From a virus, in the IMG/VR virus record IMGVR_UViG_3300042868_007361, positions 1 to 38,188 of that record: a stretch of DNA of 38,188 bases; one strand, 5' to 3'. Positions 13,494 through 22,192 of the stretch are shown here, in pieces. The notes under the pieces were generated by a model. That model was not told where the DNA came from, made no database searches, and saw nothing but the letters and a program-made list of their open reading frames with translations. The translations under genes and the position numbers were made by a program. Positions within the stretch are counted from its first letter, which is position 1. Every line of letters begins with the position of its first letter.

Positions 13494-13962
13494 CGGCAGA
13501 CCATGTAAAAAATGTGGTGCTACGTTACGCTATTCATCTACATGTGCATGTGTGGCTTGTTCAATTAAAAAAGGTTTAGAGAAGCATTATAAAAGTATGG
13601 GTAAAATTTTCACCGGAGTGGAACTGTCAGAGCGGCAAATATCATCATTAAATTATGAAGATGCAAAAGAGAAAGGGCACAAACTCTACCACGGAATGAA
13701 ATGCAGAAATTGCGGCAATACATTGAGATATACTTCAAGCCGTGGATGCGTTGATTGCTTAAGCGTTCGATATGAAAAAAAACGAAAGGAATCCGTTCCA
13801 ATTGAAAAGTTTTTAGAAAAAAAAACAGCATCATATAATTATGATTTAGCTAAAGAAAAAAACTTTTCTCATTTTCACGGTATGAAGTGTAAGCAATGCG
13901 GAAATACCGTTAGATATACCTCAACCAAAGCATGCATATTTTCATATAAGCACAAAAAATGA
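13471..13962 (+). CDS. Triple zinc-ribbon repeat protein
   Basis: A 163-residue basic protein with three repeats of Y-x-G-x-x-C-x-x-C-G-x-T-x-R-Y-x-S. The first begins at about residue 8 (CKKCGATLRYSS...CACVAC), the second near 75 (CRNCGNTLRYTS...CVDC), the third near 140 (CKQCGNTVRYTS). The third lacks its last cysteine pair partner (KACIFS). Each repeat probably binds one zinc ion through CxxC...CxxC. ATG at 13471 is used; a TTG lies 3 bases upstream. Nucleic-acid binding is likely, and it sits directly before an HNH-type protein. Possible partner or accessory of that nuclease. Confidence 0.75.
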   Translation: MKTTKTYNGRPCKKCGATLRYSSTCACVACSIKKGLEKHYKSMGKIFTGVELSERQISSLNYEDAKEKGHKLYHGMKCRNCGNTLRYTSSRGCVDCLSVRYEKKRKESVPIEKFLEKKTASYNYDLAKEKNFSHFHGMKCKQCGNTVRYTSTKACIFSYKHKK

Positions 13963-14249
13963 AACCACAAAAATATAGAAATAGGAAGTTGCTTGATGCG
14001 GTCTATAACGTGCCATGTTTTGTTTGTGGCGCTAATAGCGAACCATGCCATAGTAATTTACAAGTACACGGTAAAGGCATGGGCACAAAGGCAAGCGACG
14101 CGGCTATTATGGCCTTATGCCGTGAGCATCATATGATGCTAGACCAAGGCAAGGACATGAGCAAAGAAGAACGTAGAGAGTTTACTTACGAGGCAATAAG
14201 CTACACGCTTATTTATATGATTGAGAACGGATTGATTGAGGTAAAATGA
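13959..14249 (+). CDS. Phage HNH-like/DUF1364-type zinc nuclease
   Basis: A 96-residue protein with CFVCGANSEPCHSNLQVHGKG followed by ALCREHHMMLDQGKDMS, a His/Cys pattern of the treble-clef HNH-like proteins that occur among phage recombination genes (DUF1364 or Ref-like). Nuclease activity is inferred from the fold only. Its ATG overlaps the end of the zinc-ribbon gene. Confidence 0.65.
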   Translation: MKPQKYRNRKLLDAVYNVPCFVCGANSEPCHSNLQVHGKGMGTKASDAAIMALCREHHMMLDQGKDMSKEERREFTYEAISYTLIYMIENGLIEVK

Positions 14250-14308
14250 TGCTTACGTTTTTTGTTTTGTTACTGCTATTTATCAACTTGCATAATAAAA
14301 AATTATGA
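14246..14308 (+). CDS. Possible 20-residue membrane peptide
   Basis: MMLTFFVLLLLFINLHNKKL. It starts by overlap with the preceding stop and its stop overlaps the next ATG, which makes an unbroken coupled chain. Hydrophobic with a basic end. It may be a real micropeptide or only a translational bridge. Confidence 0.35.
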   Translation: MMLTFFVLLLLFINLHNKKL

Positions 14309-14472
14309 TTTCTTTTTTTATTTATCTTGCTTGTATGATTGTAGGTATTTATTCGCTTAGGCTAACTTTTAAATATCCTAATACTTTTTTATACAACTAC
14401 CCTACTGGTTTTTTTATTGCGGCAGGGTGGATGTCTTTAGCAAAACATATTTGTGATTATTTTAGTATTTAA
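14305..14472 (+). CDS. Small two-span membrane protein
   Basis: A 55-residue protein with two hydrophobic segments (FFIYLACMIVGIY and GFFIAAGWMSLA). It is the last gene of the rightward operon and ends 3 bases before the stop of the convergent Rz gene. Function unknown. Confidence 0.5.
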   Translation: MISFFIYLACMIVGIYSLRLTFKYPNTFLYNYPTGFFIAAGWMSLAKHICDYFSI

Positions 14473-14474
14473 AC

Positions 14475-14966
14475 CTATTTATTAAACTCTTTAAGTAGTG
14501 AATCGTAAAACTGATTAAAGCCTATTACTTGCTCTCTGCACTCGTTAAACTTGGCATAGTTTTCAAGGACAATCCGAGTTTGTTCTTCGGCATCGTATGG
14601 GGTATTAGTGGCGCTGGGATTGTCCGTAGCGTCGGCGGTGCTTCCGGCAGTCTTGGTGTAGTCTGACAGCACCCCGACAATACGACTATCAATAGTAACG
14701 CCGCGAAGTTTTTTAAGTGATTGTAGTGCATTGTCTCGTTCCTTTCGTACCGCTTCAATGTTCTTTAACGATAGCGCTTCGGCCTGCATAACGACATCGT
14801 GAGCCGTTCTTTCAGTTTCCAATACTTTGTGTGCATGGTCGGCTTTCATGCGCTCAATCTTTGAATTAAGCCGCCATCCGTTGACTGACCATCCAGCAAT
14901 AAACAAACCAACAGCAAGCGCACCGTAAAAATACATTTTGTACTGAACCAAAAAAGATTTAATCAT
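14475..14966 (-). CDS. Rz: Rz-like i-spanin
   Basis: A 163-residue inner-membrane spanin. It has an N-terminal signal anchor (FYGALAVGLFIAGWSV), a long periplasmic coiled coil with a KVLETER-type heptad stretch, and a cysteine-containing C-terminus (FNECREQVIGF). With Rz1 it would link inner and outer membranes for the last step of Gram-negative lysis. It starts by ATGA overlap with the probable holin and completely contains the Rz1 gene. Confidence 0.85.
   Translation of the reverse strand: MIKSFLVQYKMYFYGALAVGLFIAGWSVNGWRLNSKIERMKADHAHKVLETERTAHDVVMQAEALSLKNIEAVRKERDNALQSLKKLRGVTIDSRIVGVLSDYTKTAGSTADATDNPSATNTPYDAEEQTRIVLENYAKFNECREQVIGFNQFYDSLLKEFNK
14525..14731 (-). CDS. Rz1: Rz1-like o-spanin lipoprotein, nested in Rz
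   Basis: A 68-residue lipoprotein read in another frame entirely inside Rz. The signal peptide MHYNHLKNFAALLLIVVL ends in the lipobox LSGC, and the mature part is proline-rich (PRLPEAPPTLRTIPAP), as expected of Rz1. ATG at 14729-14731 is chosen because it gives a normal-length lipoprotein signal. Outer-membrane partner of Rz. Confidence 0.85.
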   Translation of the reverse strand: MHYNHLKNFAALLLIVVLSGCCQTTPRLPEAPPTLRTIPAPLIPHTMPKNKLGLSLKTMPSLTSAESK

Positions 14967-15175
14967 TTTTCGCTTACTGGTTTGTTTGTCTTGTATCTTA
15001 ATACAATGTTGGCTATCACCACTAATAGGCCAATGTTTCTATAAACGTTTGGCCCTAAAAAATCCTGTAATTGTGGCAAAGCGTCTTTTGCATATTCAAA
15101 AATAGGCAATAGCGATAAGCATACACCGTTAAACCAGATTGTAAGCGATTTTAAGCTACCTTTTAGCCATTTCAT
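14963..15175 (-). CDS. Probable holin
   Basis: A 70-residue membrane protein with two hydrophobic segments (IWFNGVCLSLLPIFEYA and NIGLLVVIANIVLRY) and a charged C-terminus, placed between the endolysin and the spanins. This is the expected position and topology for a small phage holin that forms the inner-membrane hole. Coupled to both neighbours by 4-base overlaps. Confidence 0.65.
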   Translation of the reverse strand: MKWLKGSLKSLTIWFNGVCLSLLPIFEYAKDALPQLQDFLGPNVYRNIGLLVVIANIVLRYKTNKPVSEK

Positions 15176-15618
15176 ACAATACCCTCAACTGGTGGTTGAC
15201 CGCTTTTAAGGTAGGTCAATTCTTGCTTGCGTGGTTGCTTGCCTTCTTCGGCTACGCTGATATGTACCCAACGCCCAAACTCTAAAATAAGTTGGTCATA
15301 GTTAAGATTAGCCGCCATGACAGCTTCGGCAATTTTCTTTGGTGAGCCAAACTTTGGACAAATAAAATCACAGGCCAATGCCTTTAAGTGCTGGCTATTT
15401 GCAGCGCCTTTAATAGCTTTATTGAGTACAGGAGAGCGATAACCACTATTAACAGTGATAGGCAAACCACCTAGAACAATTCTAACCTGTTCCATTAGCA
15501 TAGCAGTCCGTGTGGCGTTTGGAATTAAACTAGCAGGAATTGAATTATCTAGCCCTAATCGAGTCGCGGTATCGGATGCCTCAAATTCTTCTACATGAAA
15601 GTTACTAGATAGTTTCAT
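15172..15618 (-). CDS. M15-family peptidase endolysin
   Basis: A 148-residue zinc peptidase of the M15 (VanY / L-alanyl-D-glutamate peptidase) type. TVNSGYRSPVLNKAI is followed by the zinc ligands in SQHLKALACDF and the last ligand in WVHIS. It would cut peptide cross-links of peptidoglycan. No signal sequence is seen, so it depends on the neighbouring holin. Overlaps both neighbours by 4 bases. Confidence 0.9.
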   Translation of the reverse strand: MKLSSNFHVEEFEASDTATRLGLDNSIPASLIPNATRTAMLMEQVRIVLGGLPITVNSGYRSPVLNKAIKGAANSQHLKALACDFICPKFGSPKKIAEAVMAANLNYDQLILEFGRWVHISVAEEGKQPRKQELTYLKSGQPPVEGIV

Positions 15619-15971
15619 TGCTTCTTCTCTTTCGATTCTATTTCAGTCCGCAAAACTTGAGAAATAACTTTCATTGCCTCATTGGACTTATTTTGATAAG
15701 AAAGGATGCTAAGATTCTGTTCAATTCGCTTAAACATCTCCATCGAAATCATGCGAGATTCTAAAGCGATTATCTTGCTTTCAATTATTGCATCTTGGTT
15801 TTTAAGTGAGTTTAATTCCTTGTCATGGTTTTCAACGATAGCAACAAGTCTTAAATTGGTTTTGTAGTTTTCCCACATAGCCCAAGAGCTAACCAATACA
15901 GCCGAAGTGCAAACCCAAATAGCAAAACGCTCAAGGCGCTGCAAAGCAATGTTTTTTAATTCATCGCTCAT
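15615..15971 (-). CDS. Membrane-anchored coiled-coil protein in lysis cassette
   Basis: A 118-residue protein with one N-terminal transmembrane segment (WVCTSAVLVSSWAMW) and a long coiled coil (NSLKNQDAIIESKIIALESR). It resembles phage lysis-control or spanin-like accessories in layout, but the family is not recognised. It is coupled to the endolysin downstream and to the hydrolase-like gene upstream. Confidence 0.65.
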   Translation of the reverse strand: MSDELKNIALQRLERFAIWVCTSAVLVSSWAMWENYKTNLRLVAIVENHDKELNSLKNQDAIIESKIIALESRMISMEMFKRIEQNLSILSYQNKSNEAMKVISQVLRTEIESKEKKQ

Positions 15972-16378
15972 TTTGCACCATCCAAAAGAGCGTAAGTAGA
16001 ATTAGGGTCGAATCGCCAAGAATCTGAAAAACCTAGCGCGGCAAGTACAGCCTCATTGCAAAAATACTTTGCCCTATCATCACCAACTCGACGAAAAACA
16101 AAACCAACCAAGCCCATAAAATCATATTTTGCGCTGTCATGGTCATCAAACCATTCACGGGCCTTTTGCTCGTCAAATTCTGGCCCTAGCTCAATAAAAT
16201 CCCAATGGTCGTTGTTATACAGAATACGCTTATAGCGCACACCGCCATCCACAAAAGAAGATGAAGCACTCTGACCATCTGAAAATACCAATTCGCAATG
16301 AGAATAAGGCCCTCGCGTCCACCATGAAACGAGCTTATTAAATAGCCGCTTTCTTCCTTTATAAAATGCTACTTTCAT
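15968..16378 (-). CDS. Permuted papain-fold (YiiX/NlpC-P60-like) hydrolase
   Basis: A 136-residue protein. YSHCELVFSDG supplies the early histidine and YFCNEAVLAALGF supplies the cysteine, the order seen in permuted papain-like amidases. The C-terminus (DPNSTYALL) fits the family's closing strand. It probably cleaves a peptide or amide bond, perhaps peptidoglycan, giving the cassette a second wall-directed enzyme. An AGG site precedes the ATG. Confidence 0.75.
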   Translation of the reverse strand: MKVAFYKGRKRLFNKLVSWWTRGPYSHCELVFSDGQSASSSFVDGGVRYKRILYNNDHWDFIELGPEFDEQKAREWFDDHDSAKYDFMGLVGFVFRRVGDDRAKYFCNEAVLAALGFSDSWRFDPNSTYALLDGAK

Positions 16379-16407
16379 TTTGCTATATACCTGTAAGAAT
16401 TGATAGC

Positions 16408-16424
16408 TGTCATTTATGACAGGT
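16408..16424. other. Hairpin CTGTCA-TTTA-TGACAG between tailspike and lysis genes
   Basis: A perfect 6-bp stem with a 4-base loop in the 53-base gap after the tailspike. Short ACCTGT/ACAGGT elements nearby (16389, 16420, 16435) allow alternative pairings. There is no T-run, so it is more likely a processing or translation-control hairpin than a terminator. Confidence 0.5.
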
Positions 16425-16431
16425 TGACAAA

Positions 16432-18108
16432 TTAACCTGTAACTGGGCCGGGTCCGACTACAGAAGAAACCGCGCCGCTTGCAAACTGGCCCGCTAATAA
16501 ATAATCAAACGCGCCGCCTAAATCATAATTACCCGCAGTGTTTGCATTAAATTGGAATCCTGTCACGATAAAACCACTATCACCAACAGTTTTAATCCCT
16601 CTTAAAGTATTTGCATAAGAAGACAAACCGCCCAACTGAACAGGGCCAGCCTGTGCTACTGTCTTATGCACTCCGTGGCCCGTCATATCACGCACAATAA
16701 TGTTATTGATATTTACTGCATTGTTACCAGCAGCTAATCTTAATCCGTCAATGTTCGCAGCGGGGGATGATAGATAATTGCGCCCAAAAATAAATAACTT
16801 ATCGCCAATGACTGAGGTGCAGTTTTCCAAAACAAAGCCATGCCCATTGCACAGACCTGCCGCTAAGTCATCAAAGATAACGCCGACTACATTCTTAAAG
16901 TACCAACCAGTAGAACCACACGTATCAGCGCGTGAGCAAATAATCCGAACTGCATTTAAGTCTTGGAAGTAATAACCTTCCTGTGTTGCGCTTGGAATTA
17001 CTCCCGCAGTGCCTAAAACGTCACACTCATCAAGAATTAAACCGCCAGCGCCAGCAGGTAAGCCAGTGCCTAAAAAACGGAACGCTGTAAAGTTTGGTGA
17101 GGTTGTGCCAACATAATCTATTGTCACCTCTTTTAAGAATATAAAAGCAAATAATCGACTAAAATTAACACCCGGCCCGCGATGTACTTTCGCCTGAATT
17201 TGCTTTAATCTAGTTGTGGTATGGACACCGTTAGAAGTACCAGAATCAGTAATAAACCCAAAACTGTTATAAGTTATTACGTTATCAATATTGATTCGGT
17301 CTTTACCAGTCGAGCCGCAAGCAATGATAAAATCATAACCGCCAGTTTTTGCAGAATCCTGAATTGATAGGTTTTTAATATCAACATCGGAAGATGAAAT
17401 TGTAAAGTTGTTATAGTTACCAGCAACTGAGGTAATTTCTGTTTTTGATTCAAAACCAATAATGCCAACCTTACCAGAAATAGTAATTGCGCCTAGTTTC
17501 AACTTTTTAGGCAAGTAAACATCTGCACCGCCTAATGCAATGGCTTCGTTAATTGCTGCCTGCAATGCTGCTGTATCATCTGCAATCCCATCGCCAACGC
17601 CGCCAAAATCTAAAACGCTAACTGATTCTCTCGCTTTTGATTGATTAGTACGAGCTACAGCACCAGTGCCAGATTGGATAAAGCCGATTAAGCTAGAGCC
17701 AGAACCGGCAGCTAAATCGTCAACAACTTCTTCAAGCGCTGATTGAACATTAGTCGAAGCAATAAAACCATACGGACTAAAATCAATTGTTTCCGCGTCT
17801 AATTGACCAGAAACACCATTTAACAATTCACGCGCATAGAATACTTGTCGGCCTGATTGATTCTCGACCAACATAGAATGAGATTGAGTTACATAAATAA
17901 GCGTAGGCGTGCCGTTACGTGACGGATAGCCAGAAACGACTTTAATTGGTTGTGCAGCGGGATATTGTTGTTCAGCATCCCAATAAACCATAAGAGGGTT
18001 TTGTTTTGCGTCTTGATTCGGCAGGCCAATATATAGCTTACCTTCTAATGGTTTTCCGTCTAAATCAAAAAACTGCTGAAACGGGCTTTTTACGCTTGAA
18101 ACTGCCAT
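16432..18108 (-). CDS. Tailspike with P22-type head-binding domain and pectate-lyase fold
   Basis: A 558-residue receptor-binding protein. Residues 1-110 (SPFQQFFDLDGKPLEGKLYI ... SMLVENQSGRQVFYAREL) match the P22 tailspike head-binding domain that docks to the tail. Near residue 170, GGVGDGIADDTAALQAA is the pectate-lyase-3 signature that begins a right-handed beta-helix, continuing in Asn/Gly-rich repeats to the end. It probably binds or degrades host surface glycan. TAATG overlap with the upstream ejection gene. Confidence 0.88.
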   Translation of the reverse strand: MAVSSVKSPFQQFFDLDGKPLEGKLYIGLPNQDAKQNPLMVYWDAEQQYPAAQPIKVVSGYPSRNGTPTLIYVTQSHSMLVENQSGRQVFYARELLNGVSGQLDAETIDFSPYGFIASTNVQSALEEVVDDLAAGSGSSLIGFIQSGTGAVARTNQSKARESVSVLDFGGVGDGIADDTAALQAAINEAIALGGADVYLPKKLKLGAITISGKVGIIGFESKTEITSVAGNYNNFTISSSDVDIKNLSIQDSAKTGGYDFIIACGSTGKDRINIDNVITYNSFGFITDSGTSNGVHTTTRLKQIQAKVHRGPGVNFSRLFAFIFLKEVTIDYVGTTSPNFTAFRFLGTGLPAGAGGLILDECDVLGTAGVIPSATQEGYYFQDLNAVRIICSRADTCGSTGWYFKNVVGVIFDDLAAGLCNGHGFVLENCTSVIGDKLFIFGRNYLSSPAANIDGLRLAAGNNAVNINNIIVRDMTGHGVHKTVAQAGPVQLGGLSSYANTLRGIKTVGDSGFIVTGFQFNANTAGNYDLGGAFDYLLAGQFASGAVSSVVGPGPVTG

Positions 18109-20090
18109 TATTGCTCCCCCTGCAACTGAGATTGCACTAGAATTTGCCTAATTAAATTATCTTCGGTAAATGAGTTTGGTTTTGTATTGCCAAGTTTTGC
18201 CAACTTTTCATTTAGATTTTTTTGGTAGCTTCTTTGTAGTCCTGATTCATATCTACGTGCCGCGGCACCAGCGCCAGCAGCCGAAGCAATAGCAGAACCA
18301 TACCCGCCTAATAAATCGGTCAATAAAGCACCAGCGATGTATGGAACTGCTTGCTGTCCAGTAGCAGGCATTTCAGCCAACCTCGCCGCATCCTTTGTCA
18401 CGTCGATAATCTTTTTTAGGCCGTTAATACGCGCCATATCGTCTTTTGGTAAAAGCTTGCTTAATTGCATTTCATATTTGCCAACTTCACGCATAAACGC
18501 ATCAGGGCTAATTACACTTTTATCGCCAACTTGTTTGGTGGTTTTTTCTGCCGCTTCGTTTAACAAATAGCTTGCAGCCTTGCGACGTGTGCCCTGTGGA
18601 ATAGCACGATTAAACCTATCTAAATCACTTGCATTGGATGATTTAATAACATTGATAATACCCTCGGGGGTTTCTTCAGCAGCCTTTAGATACCGCTTAA
18701 ACGCGCCGACCTTGGCATCCTGCATACTTTCGCTAATGTTTTTATTGGCAATTTTCCATTTAGCAAAATCTCGGCTATCGCCACGTTCTTTAATGTAATT
18801 CCCAATATCCTCATCCAGCGCACCGTAAATCTTTCCGGTGTACTTATCAGCTAAAGACTTAACGCTAACCATATCAGGCGCTTTGTATTTTTCGCCCAAT
18901 TGTTTACGCATTGCCTCGATAGATTGCAAATCCTTGGCCTGTATTTGCTTCGAGAAGTCTCTTAAATCAGAAATAACCAAATTGGCTTCTTTATTGCCAT
19001 TGCCAAAATCACGGCGAATCTGTTTGGTTATATCGTCAATGGTTTGCGTTGCTTGTTTAGTTGGAAGAATAGGGCGAAGTGCATCTGGCTCATTTGAACC
19101 GGATAGCTTATCTACAATCTCGCGCTTCATTCCTGCGTATTTTTTAAGGTCTGACTGTTTTTTAGCAATTAAATCAGCCGATATTTCGTCGGCTTTAATA
19201 TCTGTCACGCCTAAATCATCAAGTAATTTACTTACTGAATCAATGCGTTGTTGTTGTTGCTTTTGCCATTGACCAGAAGTGCCTAATGGTGTTTTTTGCC
19301 CTAAACTTTGCGCTTGCTTGCCAATAAAAGAAGTTGGCGGGCTGACGTTTGAGGTCAATAAATCAATACCTTCAGCTTTAGCCGCACCGACTAATTCTGC
19401 CGTTTCTTTTGGTAATTGCTTTCCTGATTTAGGTGTAAATTTAGCGGCAGACGGGGCAATGCCAGCAGCTAAACCAGCCCCCATTTGTGCAAGCTCTCCG
19501 CCACCCTGTTGTTCTACATATTCAGATGCAGCACCACCAAGTCCACCGCCTACTAACTCTCGAACCTTTGGCGCTTGTTCTAATTGCTTACCAATAGCTG
19601 AAACAACAGGCTTTGCGCTTTTAGCCATCGCCTGACCAACACCAACAGGCGTTAGCATTGCGGTCGCGCCTGCCGCGGTAGCAGCAGCAATTTTTTCCGC
19701 TTCGGTTTCTGGCTTTGCTACGCCTAAACGGTCTAGCAAGTTATTGATTGCTTGAGTAGGAGTTGATAGTTTTGTTCCAAAAACCTTATTGACGTATTCA
19801 ACAGCAGGGTCGCCAACCATTTGCGATAACGGTACAGCAACCGCACCAATTGCCGCACCCGGAATAGCGCCCACGCCACCAATAGGTGCGCCTGCCAATG
19901 CGCCTATGGTTGCACCTGTGGCTACAGGTAAGCCTTCACGGGTAACAACTCCAGCCATTCTAGCAGCAGGTGGGAGTTTTTCTTTTTCACCACCAACGAG
20001 GCCGCGCCGTCTTGCCTCTGCAAGCAATTCTGCCTTATCCTGAGATAATAACCCTCGTTTTTCAGCCTCTAGTAATAGCTCAATATCCAT
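18108..20090 (-). CDS. Large DNA ejection protein (P22 gp16-like position)
   Basis: A 660-residue protein. The N-terminus is charged (LLLEAEKRGLLSQDKAELLA) and is followed by a long Gly/Ala-rich hydrophobic stretch (GATIGALAGAPIGGVGAIPG) able to insert in membranes. The middle is a long helical region with KKYAGMKREIVDKL-like segments, and a second Ala/Gly patch lies near the end. This architecture and position beside two other ejection-type proteins fit an internal protein that enters the host with the DNA. Assignment is by context and composition. Confidence 0.7.
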   Translation of the reverse strand: MDIELLLEAEKRGLLSQDKAELLAEARRRGLVGGEKEKLPPAARMAGVVTREGLPVATGATIGALAGAPIGGVGAIPGAAIGAVAVPLSQMVGDPAVEYVNKVFGTKLSTPTQAINNLLDRLGVAKPETEAEKIAAATAAGATAMLTPVGVGQAMAKSAKPVVSAIGKQLEQAPKVRELVGGGLGGAASEYVEQQGGGELAQMGAGLAAGIAPSAAKFTPKSGKQLPKETAELVGAAKAEGIDLLTSNVSPPTSFIGKQAQSLGQKTPLGTSGQWQKQQQQRIDSVSKLLDDLGVTDIKADEISADLIAKKQSDLKKYAGMKREIVDKLSGSNEPDALRPILPTKQATQTIDDITKQIRRDFGNGNKEANLVISDLRDFSKQIQAKDLQSIEAMRKQLGEKYKAPDMVSVKSLADKYTGKIYGALDEDIGNYIKERGDSRDFAKWKIANKNISESMQDAKVGAFKRYLKAAEETPEGIINVIKSSNASDLDRFNRAIPQGTRRKAASYLLNEAAEKTTKQVGDKSVISPDAFMREVGKYEMQLSKLLPKDDMARINGLKKIIDVTKDAARLAEMPATGQQAVPYIAGALLTDLLGGYGSAIASAAGAGAAARRYESGLQRSYQKNLNEKLAKLGNTKPNSFTEDNLIRQILVQSQLQGEQ

Positions 20091-21511
20091 TACTTGCCCC
20101 CAAGCCTACGCATAATTTCTTGATCACTTAATTTAGAGTAAGGGGTAGTTCCTGCCGTTGGTTGTTTTGGTTGTTTAGCTTTTTCTTTAGCGTCAAAATC
20201 ATTGTAAATTTTCGACGATAAGTCATTAAAGCTCTCACCTTGTCGTATTTTATAACCTGACGCGTCAAAATCTGAGCCTGCCCTTGAAAGCATACCCTTA
20301 TTGTTAGACAGCCAGTCCACCTTGGCCTCGCTGACAGATGCTTCAATTTCTTGCAATTTAGCCATGCCGCGCAAGAATCTTGCAAGCGTTGCAGAGTTTG
20401 CAAATTCATCAGGCATGCCTTTTAACGCAAACAATACATCTTGGTTGCTTGAAGTGCCGATAGGTAAACTCTTAATGGCCTCAGAGTTTTTAACCCTAGA
20501 ATACTCATTACGCAAAGAGGTTAAGCCGTCTTGCATACCTGCTGCATTTTTCAAATATTCGTTAAGCTTCGACACCGAACCAAAGCCGACATTCTGTTGT
20601 TCAAATCTATTCGCTAAATCATTCAATCTAGTAGCAGATTGTTTTGATGACGCAGCAGATACCGCAGATTCGTTAATCAGTTTCCTAGAATCTGTTGGAA
20701 TGTCGTTAATGTTTTTCTGTACATTAGACATTTTTTCTGCTACTAAAGCCGCTGTCTGTTGTCTATCTAGCGCCAACTTAGCCGCCCTGTCGCTAATCAT
20801 GCTCTGGAGGTTTTTAACGCTCCAGTTTCTTTCGTTTAACCCTGCTTTTTGGAACTCTTCCGCATATTTAGCTTTTACAGTGGCCTCATCTGCTACCGCT
20901 TTTTTAGCTTGCAATTCATAAGGCGCTAATTCTTCCTCGCGCTTAGTCTTGGAAAAATCACCGTAAGTTTTTAATGCATCACGGCCTTCCGGTAATGCAG
21001 CCATACCAAGCAAGATATTGTCAGCCGCTAGCCTAGGATTCTTTTTGGCTTGCTCTGCCATGAATTTAGAAATATCAGATAATTGCGCTTGACCGCTATT
21101 TTTTTCTGCTTCTGAGCGTTGCGCCAATAAATCAATGCCTAATTCTGGGGTGTCAGAACGCAAAGCAGACACAATCTGCATCGTTTGAGATACAGCCGAT
21201 TGCTTTTGCTGCTCGGTTTTCTTATCCCAAACCTTTAGCACGTTTTCCATTTTGTCTTTTGGTGCAAGAAAAGCAATACGCTCATAGTCTTCCGGTGTTT
21301 TGTTTTCTTTCATCCAGAAGTCTTGAACAATTTTTTGATATTCTTGCTGCTGTGCTAAGTCGGACTGTTGCTTTTGCAATGCAGCCTCTCTAACCTGTTT
21401 CTGGTATTCTCTTTCTTGTTTTAGTTGGTCAATTGATAGCCCAAGCTGATAACCTTCAAGCATTGAGGTAACAGGGCTACCAACATCTATAGAGTAATCA
21501 TATGGCTGCAT
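20090..21511 (-). CDS. DNA ejection protein (P22 gp20-like)
   Basis: A 473-residue, mostly helical, Gln/Lys-rich protein (LKQEREYQKQVREAALQK...). The start (YSIDVGSPVTSMLEGYQLGL) and the helical body resemble the gp20-like ejection proteins of P22-type phages. It lies between the gp7-like and large ejection genes, which is the P22 order. Expected inside the virion and injected with DNA. Confidence 0.7.
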   Translation of the reverse strand: MQPYDYSIDVGSPVTSMLEGYQLGLSIDQLKQEREYQKQVREAALQKQQSDLAQQQEYQKIVQDFWMKENKTPEDYERIAFLAPKDKMENVLKVWDKKTEQQKQSAVSQTMQIVSALRSDTPELGIDLLAQRSEAEKNSGQAQLSDISKFMAEQAKKNPRLAADNILLGMAALPEGRDALKTYGDFSKTKREEELAPYELQAKKAVADEATVKAKYAEEFQKAGLNERNWSVKNLQSMISDRAAKLALDRQQTAALVAEKMSNVQKNINDIPTDSRKLINESAVSAASSKQSATRLNDLANRFEQQNVGFGSVSKLNEYLKNAAGMQDGLTSLRNEYSRVKNSEAIKSLPIGTSSNQDVLFALKGMPDEFANSATLARFLRGMAKLQEIEASVSEAKVDWLSNNKGMLSRAGSDFDASGYKIRQGESFNDLSSKIYNDFDAKEKAKQPKQPTAGTTPYSKLSDQEIMRRLGGK

Positions 21512-21528
21512 GTTTTTCCTATAAAAAA

Positions 21529-22191
21529 TTATAGCCAGCTATTATCAGAAACAGGATTTTGAGAACCGCCACCGCCACCGCCGCCAAAATAACGACCACC
21601 GATTCTACTTAAATCATTAAGCCCTTTGCTCCACGCCTTAGCCTCTCCAAGATATCCCCCGGCTTGAGCCGCACCGATAGAACCCCAGTCGCTAGCAATT
21701 CCTTGCCCCGTTTGTATACCAGCAGCACCAGTTTGGGCGGATGAACTTTGACCAATGTTAGCCAGCCCACCCAATCGGTTATATTGCGTTTGAATTTGTT
21801 GGGAAAGCAAAGCAGGACGAAACTGAGCCAAAGCGCCCTGTAAATTGCCGCCACGAAGACCGCCTGTTGCAGATGCATTTTGTAGCATTGCATTTTCGCC
21901 TTGTTGAAGCATTGAAGTAAATTCCGGCGACTTTTGAATATTAGCTAAAAATGCAGCTTGCGCGTCTTGACCGCCTAAACCAATTAAATCACCCAAAGAA
22001 GTTAAAGCTTTTTCGCCCATTTCTCGGTATGGCTTTAAATCTGACCTCATCATATTGAACATACGCATGCGTGCTTCCTGTGCGCTTTCTCCGGCACGCA
22101 TTTGAGCGTTTGCCGCATCCTCTGCTGCTTCAGATTGCATATAAGCAGAGCCAATAGTTGCAACAGCCGCCGCTGCAAAACCCCAAGGCAT
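21529..22191 (-). CDS. DNA transfer protein (P22 gp7-like)
   Basis: A 220-residue protein. The N-terminus is Ala-rich and hydrophobic (GFAAAAVATIGSAYMQSEAA), followed by a helical arm (RMFNMMRSDLKPYREMGEKA) and a Gly/Ala/Gln-rich second half with a glycine run (GGRYFGGGGGGG). This is typical of the smallest ejection protein of P22-like and related podoviruses. Confidence 0.75.
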   Translation of the reverse strand: MPWGFAAAAVATIGSAYMQSEAAEDAANAQMRAGESAQEARMRMFNMMRSDLKPYREMGEKALTSLGDLIGLGGQDAQAAFLANIQKSPEFTSMLQQGENAMLQNASATGGLRGGNLQGALAQFRPALLSQQIQTQYNRLGGLANIGQSSSAQTGAAGIQTGQGIASDWGSIGAAQAGGYLGEAKAWSKGLNDLSRIGGRYFGGGGGGGSQNPVSDNSWL

Positions 22192-22192
22192 A

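Noticed and set aside
18337-20043. Long plus-strand frames opposite the large ejection gene (also at 20301-20921, 31230-31727 and 23930-24238)
   Set aside because: Antisense shadows of strong minus-strand genes; low-complexity translations and no start signals.
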